In this document: positions 37,795 to 46,383 of the stretch, piece after piece | Layout: every line of letters starts with the position of its first letter | Position numbering within the stretch: the stretch's first letter is position 1 | DNA from: Nonomuraea ceibae | GTDB lineage: Bacteria > Actinomycetota > Actinomycetes > Streptosporangiales > Streptosporangiaceae | Assembly: GCF_019396325.1 (NCBI RefSeq) | Contig: NZ_JAHKRO010000009.1 | Coordinates: forward strand, 1-64,000 | Length of the DNA: 64,000 nucleotides | Direction of reading: 5' to 3' | Made by a program: the position numbers and the translations under genes | Notes under the pieces: generated by a model | Databases searched by the model: none | The model's input: the letters and a program-made list of their open reading frames with translations, nothing else | What the model was told of the DNA's origin: nothing

Positions 37795-38646
37795 TCAGGC
37801 GCGGGCGCTCGCCCCGGCTCCCTGCGCCCGCGCCGAGAGGTCCTGCCAGTCGGCCCAGGTCTTGAGCCGGTCGGCGTAGGCGCGCTCGATCATCGGCTGG
37901 AAGCCCAGCCCGAACAGCACCCGCAGCGGCGGGTTGTCCAGGTCGACGAGCGTGAGCAGCGCCTGGGCCGCGGCGGCCGGGTCACCGGCGGGCTGGCTCC
38001 CGGCGGCGGCGCCGAGCCGCTGCCGCAGCTCGTCGTAGGCCGGGTCCATCCTGGCCATGTGACCGTTGGCCAGCGGGTCCGGGTTCTTGCCGTCGCGGGT
38101 GGCGAAGCCGCCGGGCTCGACGACGGTCACCTTGACGCCGAACCCGGCGACCTCGCCGGCCAGGGCCTCGTTGAGCCCTTCGAGCGCCCACTTGGAGGCG
38201 TGGTAGGCGCCGCCGAGCGGCATGGCGATGAGCCCGGCCGCCGACGAGAGCTGGACGATGTGCCCGGAACGCTGCTCGCGCAGATACGGCAGCGCGGCCT
38301 GGACCACCCACACGGCGCCGAACAGGTTCGTCTCCATCTGGTCGCGCAGCTCCCGCTCGGTCAGCTCCTCGACCGCGCCGACCTGGGCGTACCCGGCGTT
38401 GTTCACGATGACGTCCAGGCGGCCGAACCGCTCCTGGGCGCGCCTGACGCTCTCGAAGGCGGCGGCCCTGTCGGTCACGTCCAGGGCGAGGGGGAGCACC
38501 GCGTCACCGTGGGCGTCCACCAGCGCCTCCAGGCTCCTGGGGTCACGGGCGGCCGCGGCCACCCGGTCGCCGCGCGACAGCGCCGCCTCGGCGAACTCAC
38601 GGCCCAGGCCGCGGGACGTGCCGGTGATGAACCAGACCTTGCTCAT
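37795..38646 (-). CDS. Short-chain dehydrogenase/reductase
   Basis: 283 aa classical SDR. NAD(P)-binding TGTSRGLG near residue 8, NNAGYAQVG near 85, catalytic Ser in QLSSAAG and Tyr-x3-Lys in YHASKWA (about residues 155-159). ATG 38646 gives the family start; the frame is open upstream into the promoter region. Diverges from an ECF41-type sigma factor gene whose family commonly controls a neighbouring oxidoreductase, and a matching promoter motif lies upstream. Confidence 0.88.
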   Translation of the reverse strand: MSKVWFITGTSRGLGREFAEAALSRGDRVAAAARDPRSLEALVDAHGDAVLPLALDVTDRAAAFESVRRAQERFGRLDVIVNNAGYAQVGAVEELTERELRDQMETNLFGAVWVVQAALPYLREQRSGHIVQLSSAAGLIAMPLGGAYHASKWALEGLNEALAGEVAGFGVKVTVVEPGGFATRDGKNPDPLANGHMARMDPAYDELRQRLGAAAGSQPAGDPAAAAQALLTLVDLDNPPLRVLFGLGFQPMIERAYADRLKTWADWQDLSARAQGAGASARA

Positions 38647-38710
38647 GGCGTTCTCCCGTTCATGCTCAGTCGTCAGGGGTGTGTGCCGTGCGGCACGCTG
38701 ACGCCCATGA

Positions 38711-38737
38711 GTCGCCGGCCCCCTGGCGGCTGTGACA
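38711..38737 (-). promoter_or_regulatory. Candidate ECF41 promoter of the SDR gene
   Basis: On the minus strand TGTCACA (38737-38731), exactly 16 nt, then CGAC (38714-38711). The ECF41 consensus as I recall it is TGTCACA-N16-CGTC, so only one base differs. It lies about 65 nt upstream of the SDR start. Confidence 0.55.
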
Positions 38738-38772
38738 GCCGCGATGGTGTGACGTGTGTCACCGGTCACGGC

Positions 38773-38799
38773 TGTCACGCCGGGGCCCCGGCCGGCGCC
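38773..38799 (+). promoter_or_regulatory. Candidate ECF41 promoter of the sigma gene
   Basis: TGTCACG (38773-38779), 16 nt, CGCC (38796-38799), two mismatches from the recalled ECF41 consensus, 38 bp before the sigma factor ATG. Suggests weak autoregulation. Confidence 0.35.
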
Positions 38800-38837
38800 T
38801 TGTGCATGAGACACAGCGGGACGGACAGGAGCCGGAG

Positions 38838-39743
38838 ATGGACGAGCACAGCGACCCGACGACGGACCAGGCGACCGCTGCGTTCCTCACCCATCGCAAC
38901 CTGCTGTTCACGGTCGCGTACGAGATGCTCGGCTCGGCGGCCGACGCCGAGGACGTCCTTCAGGAGGCCTGGCTGCGCTGGACGAGGATCGACCTGGAGC
39001 AGGTGCGCGACGAGCGCGCCTACCTGGTGCGGATCACGACCAGGCGGGCGCTCGACCGGCTGCGCACGCTGAAGCGGCGCAAGGAGGCGTACGTCGGCCC
39101 GTGGCTGCCCGAGCCGCTGCTCACCACGCCCGACGTGGCCGAGGACGTGGAGCTCGCCGAGAGCCTGTCGATGGCGCTCATGCTCGTCCTGGAGACCCTG
39201 TCGCCGACCGAGCGGGCCGTGTTCGTGCTGCGCGAGGTGTTCGACGTCGCGTACGACGAGATCGCGGAGGCCGTCGGCAAGACCCCCGCCACCGTCCGTC
39301 AGATCGCGCACCGGGCCCGCAGGCACGTCGAGGCCCGCCGCCCCCGCGAGACGGTCTCGCCGGACGAGACCCGCGCGGTGATGGAGTCGTTCCTGCGCGC
39401 CCTGGAGACCGGCGACACGCAGGGCCTGCTCGACGTGCTCGCCCCCGACGTCGTCCTGCTGAGCGACGGCGGCGGCGTCCGCCAGGCCGCGCCGAGGCCG
39501 ATCAGCGGAGCCGGCAAGGTGGCCCGTTACATCGTCGGCGGCATCGGCAAGGCACAGGTCACGCTCACCGGCGAGCTCACGGTGATCAACGGCGCCCCCG
39601 GCCTGGTCGTGCGCGTGGACGGCGAGACGGACGGCGTCATCGCCCTCCAGGTCGAGGGGGCCCGCATCACCGGCCTGTACTACGTCCGCAACCCGCACAA
39701 GCTGACCCGCATCGAGTCGGAGGTCCGGCTCACCCTCCGCTGA
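38838..39743 (+). CDS. ECF41-type (SigJ-like) RNA polymerase sigma factor
   Basis: 301 aa. Sigma-70 region 2 (FTVAYEMLGSAADAEDVLQE, about residues 28-47) and region 4 (LSPTERAVFVLREVFDVAYDEIAE; about 115-138), followed by a C-terminal SnoaL-like domain (about 175-300) instead of a partner anti-sigma factor. ECF41 hallmarks: SDGGG in the SnoaL domain and NPHKL (family NPDKL) near the C-terminus. ATG 38838 has AGGAG upstream. The SDR gene is divergent and probably its target. Confidence 0.9.
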   Translation: MDEHSDPTTDQATAAFLTHRNLLFTVAYEMLGSAADAEDVLQEAWLRWTRIDLEQVRDERAYLVRITTRRALDRLRTLKRRKEAYVGPWLPEPLLTTPDVAEDVELAESLSMALMLVLETLSPTERAVFVLREVFDVAYDEIAEAVGKTPATVRQIAHRARRHVEARRPRETVSPDETRAVMESFLRALETGDTQGLLDVLAPDVVLLSDGGGVRQAAPRPISGAGKVARYIVGGIGKAQVTLTGELTVINGAPGLVVRVDGETDGVIALQVEGARITGLYYVRNPHKLTRIESEVRLTLR

Positions 39744-39750
39744 ACCCCGC

Positions 39751-41121
39751 TCAGTCGGCCACGGCCGGATCGGCGGGCGCGGCGGCGCGCCCCCGCCGCC
39801 TGAGCGCCGCCCAGCCCGCCGCGATCGCCGCCGCCACCACCGGCAGCAGGAAGAACGCCACCCGCTGGTCCTCGTCGGCGAACGGCATCAGCACGACGAC
39901 CAGCGCCAGGAACGCCAGCGTCAGCCAGTTGGTGTACGGGCTGCCGGGCATCGGGAACGCCGAGCGGTGCCCGGTGGCGCGAAGCCGGAGCTGGCAGTAG
40001 ACCAGCGTGCCCCAGGTGGTGATCACGCCGAGGGAGGCGGCGGCGGTGGCGATGTTGAACGCCCGCGCGGGCAGGAAGTAGAACAGCGCCACGCCTCCCA
40101 GGAACATCGCGGCGGTGAACACCACGCCGCCGACCGGCACGTGCCGCGAGCTGAGCGCCGCGGCGAATCCGGGCGCCTCCCGCTTGCGGGCCATCGAGCG
40201 CAGGATGCGGCCCGTCGCGTACAGGCCGGAGTTGCACGACGACAGCGCCGCGGTGATCACCACGAGGTTCATCGCGTCGGCCGCCCACGGCACCCCCAGC
40301 CCGGCGAAGACGGTCACGAACGGCGAGGTGCCCGCCTCGTACGCGGTCCACGGCAGCACCATCGCCAGCAGCAGCACCGAGCCCACGTAGAAGATCGCGA
40401 TGCGCCACACGACGCCGTTGACGGCCTTCGGGATGACCTCGCGCGGCCTGGCGGTCTCGCCCGCGGCGATCCCGACGAGCTCGATGGAGGCGTACGCGAA
40501 CACCACCGACTGCAGGCTCATCAGCACCATTGGGAACCCGGCCGGCAGGAAACCGCCGTGCGCCACCAGGTTGCCAGGCCCGGCCTGCCCGACGGCGAAC
40601 ACCACCAGCACCAGCCCGACCACCAGGAACGTGACGATGGCCAGCACCTTCAGCAGCGCGAACCAGAACTCCAGCTCGCCGAAGAGCCGGACCGACAGCA
40701 GGTTGACGACGAGCACGAACGCCAGCGCCAGCAGCGCGGTCGCCCACTGGGGGAACGCCGGCGCCCAGTAGTGCACGTACGCGGCGATCGCGGTCAGCTC
40801 GGCGATGCCGGTGAACGCCCAGTTCAGCCAGTACATCCAGCCGCTGGCGAAGGCGGCCCACGGCCCGACGAACTCGCCCGCGTACTCGACGAACGACCCG
40901 GAGGCGGGCCGGTAGAGCACGAGCTCGCCCAGCGCCCGCATGACGAAGAACGCGGCGACGCCGGCGGCGGCGTACGACAGCACGAGCGCGGGGCCCGAGG
41001 CGGCCAGCCGGCCGCCCGCGCCGAGGAACAGCCCCACGCCGATCGCCCCGCCGATCGCGATCATCTGCACCTGGCGGTTGCCCAGCGCGGGCCTGTATCC
41101 CTCGTCCGTCTCGGCAGGCAC
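39751..41121 (-). CDS. APC-family amino acid permease
   Basis: 456 aa with about twelve transmembrane segments, of the AAT subgroup (CycA/AnsP/GabP-like). N-terminal RQVQMIAIGGAIGVGLFLGAG is the subfamily signature, followed by the GELVLYRPASGSFVEYA stretch and FAYASIELVGIAAGE near residue 230. Amino acid specificity cannot be read from sequence; alanine/serine/glycine, asparagine or GABA are all possible. A 17-bp palindrome lies 14 bp before the start. Confidence 0.9.
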   Translation of the reverse strand: MPAETDEGYRPALGNRQVQMIAIGGAIGVGLFLGAGGRLAASGPALVLSYAAAGVAAFFVMRALGELVLYRPASGSFVEYAGEFVGPWAAFASGWMYWLNWAFTGIAELTAIAAYVHYWAPAFPQWATALLALAFVLVVNLLSVRLFGELEFWFALLKVLAIVTFLVVGLVLVVFAVGQAGPGNLVAHGGFLPAGFPMVLMSLQSVVFAYASIELVGIAAGETARPREVIPKAVNGVVWRIAIFYVGSVLLLAMVLPWTAYEAGTSPFVTVFAGLGVPWAADAMNLVVITAALSSCNSGLYATGRILRSMARKREAPGFAAALSSRHVPVGGVVFTAAMFLGGVALFYFLPARAFNIATAAASLGVITTWGTLVYCQLRLRATGHRSAFPMPGSPYTNWLTLAFLALVVVLMPFADEDQRVAFFLLPVVAAAIAAGWAALRRRGRAAAPADPAVAD

Positions 41122-41134
41122 TGGGTGTCTCCTT

Positions 41135-41151
41135 CGTCACGGTCCGTGACG
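41135..41151. promoter_or_regulatory. 17-bp palindrome upstream of the permease gene
   Basis: CGTCACGGTCCGTGACG: perfect 8-bp arms around a single central T, 14 bp upstream of the permease ATG in the 147-bp divergent region shared with dnaE. Candidate operator, or an mRNA hairpin covering the permease ribosome binding region. Confidence 0.45.
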
Positions 41152-41268
41152 GCGACGATATCGGCGCGGCGGCTCCGGGCGGGGTGCGGCACGCCGCGCC
41201 CGGAGTGTCGGCGGGGACCACTAGAGTCGGAGCGCACAACCACATTCAGACCGGGGAGGCGCCGCTCC

Positions 41269-44200
41269 ATGTCGTCCAGCGACTCGTTCGTCCATCTGCA
41301 TGTGCACACCGAATACTCCATGCTCGACGGTGCCGCGCGCCTCAAGCAGATGTTCAAACAGGTCGGCGACCTGGGCATGCCGGCGATCGCGATCACCGAC
41401 CACGGCAACATGCACGGCGCCTACGACTTCTTCAAGCAGGCGACCGGCGCCGGCATCAAGCCGATCATCGGCATCGAGGCCTACGTGGCGCCCGAGCTGC
41501 GCCACAACAAGAAGCCGGTGCTGTGGGGCGAGCCGCACCAGAAGAAGGACGACGTCTCCGCGGGCGGCTACTACACCCACATGACGATCTGGGCGCGCAA
41601 CAAGACGGGCCTGCACAACCTGATGCGGCTGTCCTCGCGCGCCTACACCGAGGGATTCGTCCGCAAGTGGGCGCGGATGGACGCCGAGATCCTCGCCGAG
41701 CACTCCGAGGGCCTGATGGCGACCACCGGGTGCCCGTCGGGCGAGGTGCAGACGCGCCTGCGGCTCGGCCAGTACGACGAGGCGGTCAAGGCCGCCGCCA
41801 AATACCAGGAGATCTTCGGCAAGGACAACTTCTACCTGGAGATCATGGACCACGGCCTCGACATCGAGCGCCGCGTCCGCGACGGGCTGACCCGCATCAG
41901 CAAGGAGCTGGGCATCCCGCCGCTGGTCACCAACGACTCGCACTACACCTACGAGTCCGACGCCGCCTCGCACGACGCCCTGCTGTGCATCCAGACGGGC
42001 AAGCAGCTCTCCGACCCCGACCGGTTCCGCTTCGACGGCAGCGGCTACTACATCAAGACCGCCGACGAGATGCGCGCCGTCGACTCCTCCGACCTGTGGG
42101 CCGAGGGCTGCCGCAACACGCTGCTCGTGGCCGAGAAGGTCGACCCGTCCGGGTTCTTCGAGTTCAAGAACCTGATGCCCACCTACCCGATCCCCGACGG
42201 CATGACGGAGAGCGAGTTCTTCCGCAAGACCGTCTGGGAGGGCATGGACCGGCGCTGGCCGGAGGGCTACGACGACGAGCACCGCAGGCAGGCCGAGTAC
42301 GAGATCGGCATCATCGAGCAGATGGGCTTCCCGAGCTACTTCCTCGTGGTCGCCGACTTCATCATGTGGGCCAAGGAGAACGGCATCCCGGTCGGCCCCG
42401 GCCGAGGCTCGGCCGCCGGGTCGCTGGTGGCGTACGCGATGGGCATCACCGACCTCGACCCGCTGCCGCACGGCCTGATCTTCGAGCGGTTCCTCAACCC
42501 CGAGCGCGTCTCCATGCCCGACGTCGACATCGACTTCGACGAGCGCAGGCGCGGCGACGTCATCCGCTACGTGACGGAGAAGTGGGGCGCCGACAAGGTC
42601 GCCATGATCGCCACGTTCGGCACCATCAAGGCGAAGGCCGCCATCAAGGACGCCGGCCGCGTCCTGGGCTACCCCTACGCGCTCGGCGACAAGGTGTCCA
42701 AGGCGTTCCCGCCCGCCGTCATGGGCAAGGACATCCCGCTGGCGGGCATCTTCGACAAGGACCACCCGCGCTACAACGAGGCGGGCGAGCTGCGCAGGCT
42801 CTACGAGGAGGACGTCGACGTCAAGGCGACGATGGACCTCGGCAAGGGCCTGGAGGGGCTGATCCGGCAGACCGGCGTGCACGCCGCCGGCGTGATCATG
42901 TCGGCCGAGGTGCTGACCGACCACATCCCGATCATGCGCCGCGACTCCGACGGCGCGATCATCACGCAGTTCGACTACCCGACCTGCGAGACGCTCGGCC
43001 TGCTCAAGATGGACTTCCTGGGCCTGCGCAACCTCACCATCATGGACGACTGCCTCAAGATGATCGAGGCGACCACGGGTGAGAAGGTCGACCTGCTCGG
43101 GCTGCCGCTCGACGACCGCAAGAGCTACGAGCTGCTGTCCAAGGGCGACACGCTGGGCGTGTTCCAGCTCGACGGCGGCGGCATGCGCTCGCTGCTGCGG
43201 CTCATGCGCCCCGACAACTTCGAGGACATCTCCGCCGCCCTCGCGCTCTACCGGCCCGGCCCGATGGGCGCCAACTCGCACACCAACTACGCCCTGCGCA
43301 AGAACGGCCAGCAGGAGATCACGCCGATCCACCCGGCGCTCGAGGAGCCGCTGCGCGACATCCTCGACACCACCTACGGCCTGATCATCTACCAGGAGCA
43401 GGTCATGGCCATCGCCCAGCGGGTGGCCGGCTACTCGCTCGGCAGCGCCGACCTGCTGCGCCGCGCGATGGGCAAGAAGAAGAAGTCGGAGCTGGACAAG
43501 CAGTACGCCTCCTTCGAAAAGGGCATGAAGGACAACGGCTTCCCCGACGCCGCCATCAAGGCGCTCTGGGACATCCTGCTGCCGTTCTCCGACTACGCCT
43601 TCAACAAGGCGCACACCGCCGCCTACGGCCTCATCGCTTACTGGACGGCCTACCTCAAGGCCAACCACCCGGCCGCCTACATGGCCGCGCTGCTCTCGTC
43701 GGTCAAGGACGACAAGGACAAGTCGGCCCTCTACCTCAACGAGTGCCGCCGCATGGGCATCAAGGTGTTCCCACCGGACGTCAACGACTCCGACTTCGAC
43801 TTCACCCCGCGCGGCACCGACATCCGGTTCGGCCTGTCGGCCGTGCGCAACGTGGGCGGCAACGTCGTCGACGGCATCCTCACCGCCCGCAAGGAGAAGG
43901 GCCGCTTCGCCGACTTCAAGGAGTTCCTGCGCAAGGTCCCGGCGATCGTCTGCAACAAGCGCGTCATCGAGTCGCTGATCAAGGCGGGCGCCTTCGACTC
44001 CCTCGGCCACGTCCGCAAGGGCCTGGTCATGGTGCACGAACAGGCCGTCGACGCGATCATCGACATCAAGAAGAACGAGGCCATCGGCCAGGACTCCCTG
44101 TTCGGCGCCATCGACGGCGGCGAGGACCAGACCTTCGACGTGCAGATCCCCGTCGGCGAATGGGACAAGAACACGCTGCTGCAGTTCGAGCGGGAGATGC

Positions 44201-44796
44201 TCGGCCTGTACGTGTCGGACCACCCGCTGTTCGGCGTCGAGCACATCCTCGCCTCGGGCGCCGACTGCTCCATCGCCGCCGTCCAGGACGAGAGCCGCGC
44301 CGACGGCCAGGTCGTCACCCTCGGCGGCATCCTCAGCGGCGTCCAGCGCAAGGTCACCAAGAAGGGCGACACCTGGGTGCTCACCCAGCTGGAGGACCTC
44401 GAAGGCGCCATCGAGGTGATGATCTTCCCGTCGGCCTACCAGCTGTGCTCGACCATCCTCGCCGAGGACGCGATCGTCTTCGTCAAGGGGCGCATCGACA
44501 AGCGGGAGGACGTCGCCAAGATCATCGCCATGGAGGTGACGGCCCCCGACCTGACCCAGGAGGCGGGCGGGCCGCTGCTGGTGAGCCTGCCGCTGACCCG
44601 CTGCACGCCGCCGGTGGTGAGCCGGCTGAAGGAGATCCTCACCACGCATCCGGGCACCTCCGAGGTCCACCTGCAGGTGCACAACGGCCCCAAGACCACC
44701 GTCATGCGGGTCGACGACCGGCTCCGCGTGGCGCCCTCCCCGGCCCTCATGGGCGACCTGAAGGAACTCCTGGGCCCCGCCTGCCTGGGCGCCTGA
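41269..44796 (+). CDS. dnaE: DNA polymerase III alpha subunit DnaE
   Basis: Replicative C-family polymerase, 1175 aa. N-terminal PHP domain (HLHVHTEYSMLDGAARL, residues about 8-24), polymerase palm with GRGSAAGS (about 380) and PDVDIDFDERRR carrying catalytic Asp residues (about 418-429), helix-hairpin-helix and OB domains at the C-terminus. ATG 41269 follows GGGGAGG. Single-copy housekeeping DnaE1 type; its PHP His/Asp residues appear intact, as in proofreading actinobacterial DnaE1. Confidence 0.96.
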   Translation: MSSSDSFVHLHVHTEYSMLDGAARLKQMFKQVGDLGMPAIAITDHGNMHGAYDFFKQATGAGIKPIIGIEAYVAPELRHNKKPVLWGEPHQKKDDVSAGGYYTHMTIWARNKTGLHNLMRLSSRAYTEGFVRKWARMDAEILAEHSEGLMATTGCPSGEVQTRLRLGQYDEAVKAAAKYQEIFGKDNFYLEIMDHGLDIERRVRDGLTRISKELGIPPLVTNDSHYTYESDAASHDALLCIQTGKQLSDPDRFRFDGSGYYIKTADEMRAVDSSDLWAEGCRNTLLVAEKVDPSGFFEFKNLMPTYPIPDGMTESEFFRKTVWEGMDRRWPEGYDDEHRRQAEYEIGIIEQMGFPSYFLVVADFIMWAKENGIPVGPGRGSAAGSLVAYAMGITDLDPLPHGLIFERFLNPERVSMPDVDIDFDERRRGDVIRYVTEKWGADKVAMIATFGTIKAKAAIKDAGRVLGYPYALGDKVSKAFPPAVMGKDIPLAGIFDKDHPRYNEAGELRRLYEEDVDVKATMDLGKGLEGLIRQTGVHAAGVIMSAEVLTDHIPIMRRDSDGAIITQFDYPTCETLGLLKMDFLGLRNLTIMDDCLKMIEATTGEKVDLLGLPLDDRKSYELLSKGDTLGVFQLDGGGMRSLLRLMRPDNFEDISAALALYRPGPMGANSHTNYALRKNGQQEITPIHPALEEPLRDILDTTYGLIIYQEQVMAIAQRVAGYSLGSADLLRRAMGKKKKSELDKQYASFEKGMKDNGFPDAAIKALWDILLPFSDYAFNKAHTAAYGLIAYWTAYLKANHPAAYMAALLSSVKDDKDKSALYLNECRRMGIKVFPPDVNDSDFDFTPRGTDIRFGLSAVRNVGGNVVDGILTARKEKGRFADFKEFLRKVPAIVCNKRVIESLIKAGAFDSLGHVRKGLVMVHEQAVDAIIDIKKNEAIGQDSLFGAIDGGEDQTFDVQIPVGEWDKNTLLQFEREMLGLYVSDHPLFGVEHILASGADCSIAAVQDESRADGQVVTLGGILSGVQRKVTKKGDTWVLTQLEDLEGAIEVMIFPSAYQLCSTILAEDAIVFVKGRIDKREDVAKIIAMEVTAPDLTQEAGGPLLVSLPLTRCTPPVVSRLKEILTTHPGTSEVHLQVHNGPKTTVMRVDDRLRVAPSPALMGDLKELLGPACLGA

Positions 44797-44922
44797 CCTC
44801 CGGGACCGCTTCCCTGCGGACGGCCACCTCGGGCCGCTTCCCCAGGGGGTCGGTCCGAGGGAGTTGTCCGGGCAGAGAGCCGCACGTCAGGCAGCACCGT
44901 CCGCCAGGAAAGAGGAAGTCCC

Positions 44923-45543
44923 GTGACCAGCGAGATCACCGCCGAGAGGGTCGCCGAGATCGCCGCCCGCTACCGGCGCAGGGCCGACGCGTTCGAGCGC
45001 AAGGTCGTCGCCGTACGGCCCGGGCAGTGGGACGGGCCGACCCCGTGCGCCAAGTGGACGGTCCTGGACGTGCTGCGGCACATCATCGACATGCACGCGG
45101 TGATGCTGCGGCCGTTCGACCGCGGCCTCAGCCCGGCCCCGCCGGCCGCCGAGGACCCGGTGGCCGCCTACCGCGCCGCCCGCGCCGACGTGGAGGCGAT
45201 CCTGGCCGATCCCGCGCTCGCCGGCCGCCTCTGCGACACGCCCGCGGGCAGGCTCACCGCGGCCGAGCACATCGACCAGGTGGTCAGCGCCGACCTGCCG
45301 CTGCACGGCTGGGACCTCGCGGTCGCCACCTCCCGGGACGCCACGATCGACCCCGAGGACGTCGAACAGGGCTGGGCCGCCATGCGGGCGCTGCCTGCCG
45401 ACCTCGTGGCGAAGTTCCGCGAGCCGGGCGCCTTCGGTCCCGGTGTCGAGGTGTTCGGCCCCGAAGTGCCGGTGGGCGACGACGCCTCCACCCAGGACCG
45501 CCTCCTCGCCTTCATCGGCCGCGACCCCCACTGGCACCCCTGA
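44923..45543 (+). CDS. TIGR03086-type metal-binding DinB-like protein
   Basis: 206 aa, DinB/maleylpyruvate isomerase-like four-helix protein of the TIGR03086 type common in actinobacteria. Pattern: N-terminal RYRRRADAFERKV, the CAKWTVLDVLRHIIDMHAVM stretch with a metal-ligand His (about residues 42-61), and DLPLHGWDLAVAT with a second His (about 125-137). Predicted thiol-dependent or metal-dependent function; substrate unknown. GTG 44923. Confidence 0.8.
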   Translation: MTSEITAERVAEIAARYRRRADAFERKVVAVRPGQWDGPTPCAKWTVLDVLRHIIDMHAVMLRPFDRGLSPAPPAAEDPVAAYRAARADVEAILADPALAGRLCDTPAGRLTAAEHIDQVVSADLPLHGWDLAVATSRDATIDPEDVEQGWAAMRALPADLVAKFREPGAFGPGVEVFGPEVPVGDDASTQDRLLAFIGRDPHWHP

Positions 45544-45659
45544 CCGGGCACCCCGGACGGAGTGGGGGCTTCCGGGCAGCGGCTCGGGCGGGCCGTCCTG
45601 AGCAGGGGCCTCCGCCGGTGGTTCTGGGCGTGTGCCGCTGGGCGGGTAGTTCTAGCTGG

Positions 45660-46316
45660 TCAGGGGTGGCGGGTGGTGGCGGTCAGGTAGATGCGCCGGG
45701 CGGCGATCTCGTCCTCGTACGCCTCCCGTACCGTGATCTCGCCGATCGTGAACCCGGCGGCCCGGGCCGCCGTCTCCAGCTCGCCAGGCGTGAACTCGGC
45801 CCAGTAGACGCGCAGCCCGGTGCCGAGGGGGTCGTCGATGACGCCGTCGCCGTCGCCCTGCTTGGCCACGACGAGGAGCTCGCCGCCGGGCCGCAGGGCT
45901 CGCGCCCATGCCGCGAGGGTGCCGGGCAGCTCGCGTTTCGGCTGGTCGTGCAGCGAGTAGTACGAGACCAGCCCGTCGAGCCCGCCGGTCACGTCGCGCT
46001 GGTCCATCACCGCGAACCGGCACCCGGGCTGCTCGCGCGCGGCCAGTTCGACGCAGCGCGGCGACAGGTCGACGCCCAGCACGTCCAGGCCGTGCCCGGC
46101 GAGCAGCGCGGTGACGTGCCCGCAGGGCCCGCAGCCGGCGTCGCAGACCCGCCCGCCCGGGCCGACACGCCCGGCGAACGCCGCCAGGACCTCGCGGTCG
46201 TGGGGCTTGCCGGCCAGTTCGTGGCGGAACAGCTCAAGGTAGCGGTCGGCGCGGGCGTCCCATAGGTGGGCGACGGAGGCGGCGCTGCCCGGCGGGGGAG
46301 AGAGCGTTTCGGACAT
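45660..46316 (-). CDS. Class I SAM-dependent methyltransferase
   Basis: 218 aa. Rossmann methyltransferase: motif I VCDAGCGPCGHVTALLAG (about residues 57-74), acidic end of beta-2 in VLGVDLSP, and motif IV-like DGLVSYYSLHDQP. Substrate unknown. Convergent with the preceding gene and divergent from the amidase gene. Confidence 0.85.
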   Translation of the reverse strand: MSETLSPPPGSAASVAHLWDARADRYLELFRHELAGKPHDREVLAAFAGRVGPGGRVCDAGCGPCGHVTALLAGHGLDVLGVDLSPRCVELAAREQPGCRFAVMDQRDVTGGLDGLVSYYSLHDQPKRELPGTLAAWARALRPGGELLVVAKQGDGDGVIDDPLGTGLRVYWAEFTPGELETAARAAGFTIGEITVREAYEDEIAARRIYLTATTRHP

Positions 46317-46383
46317 TCCGGCATCCTAGGAGATGGCAACCCTTGCCGTCGCCGCCCCCGAGGGGGTGCGGGAGGATCGCAGG

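Noticed and set aside
41221-44682. Minus-strand open frame of about 1150 codons opposite dnaE
   Set aside because: Shadow of dnaE, same biased composition, no recognisable domain.
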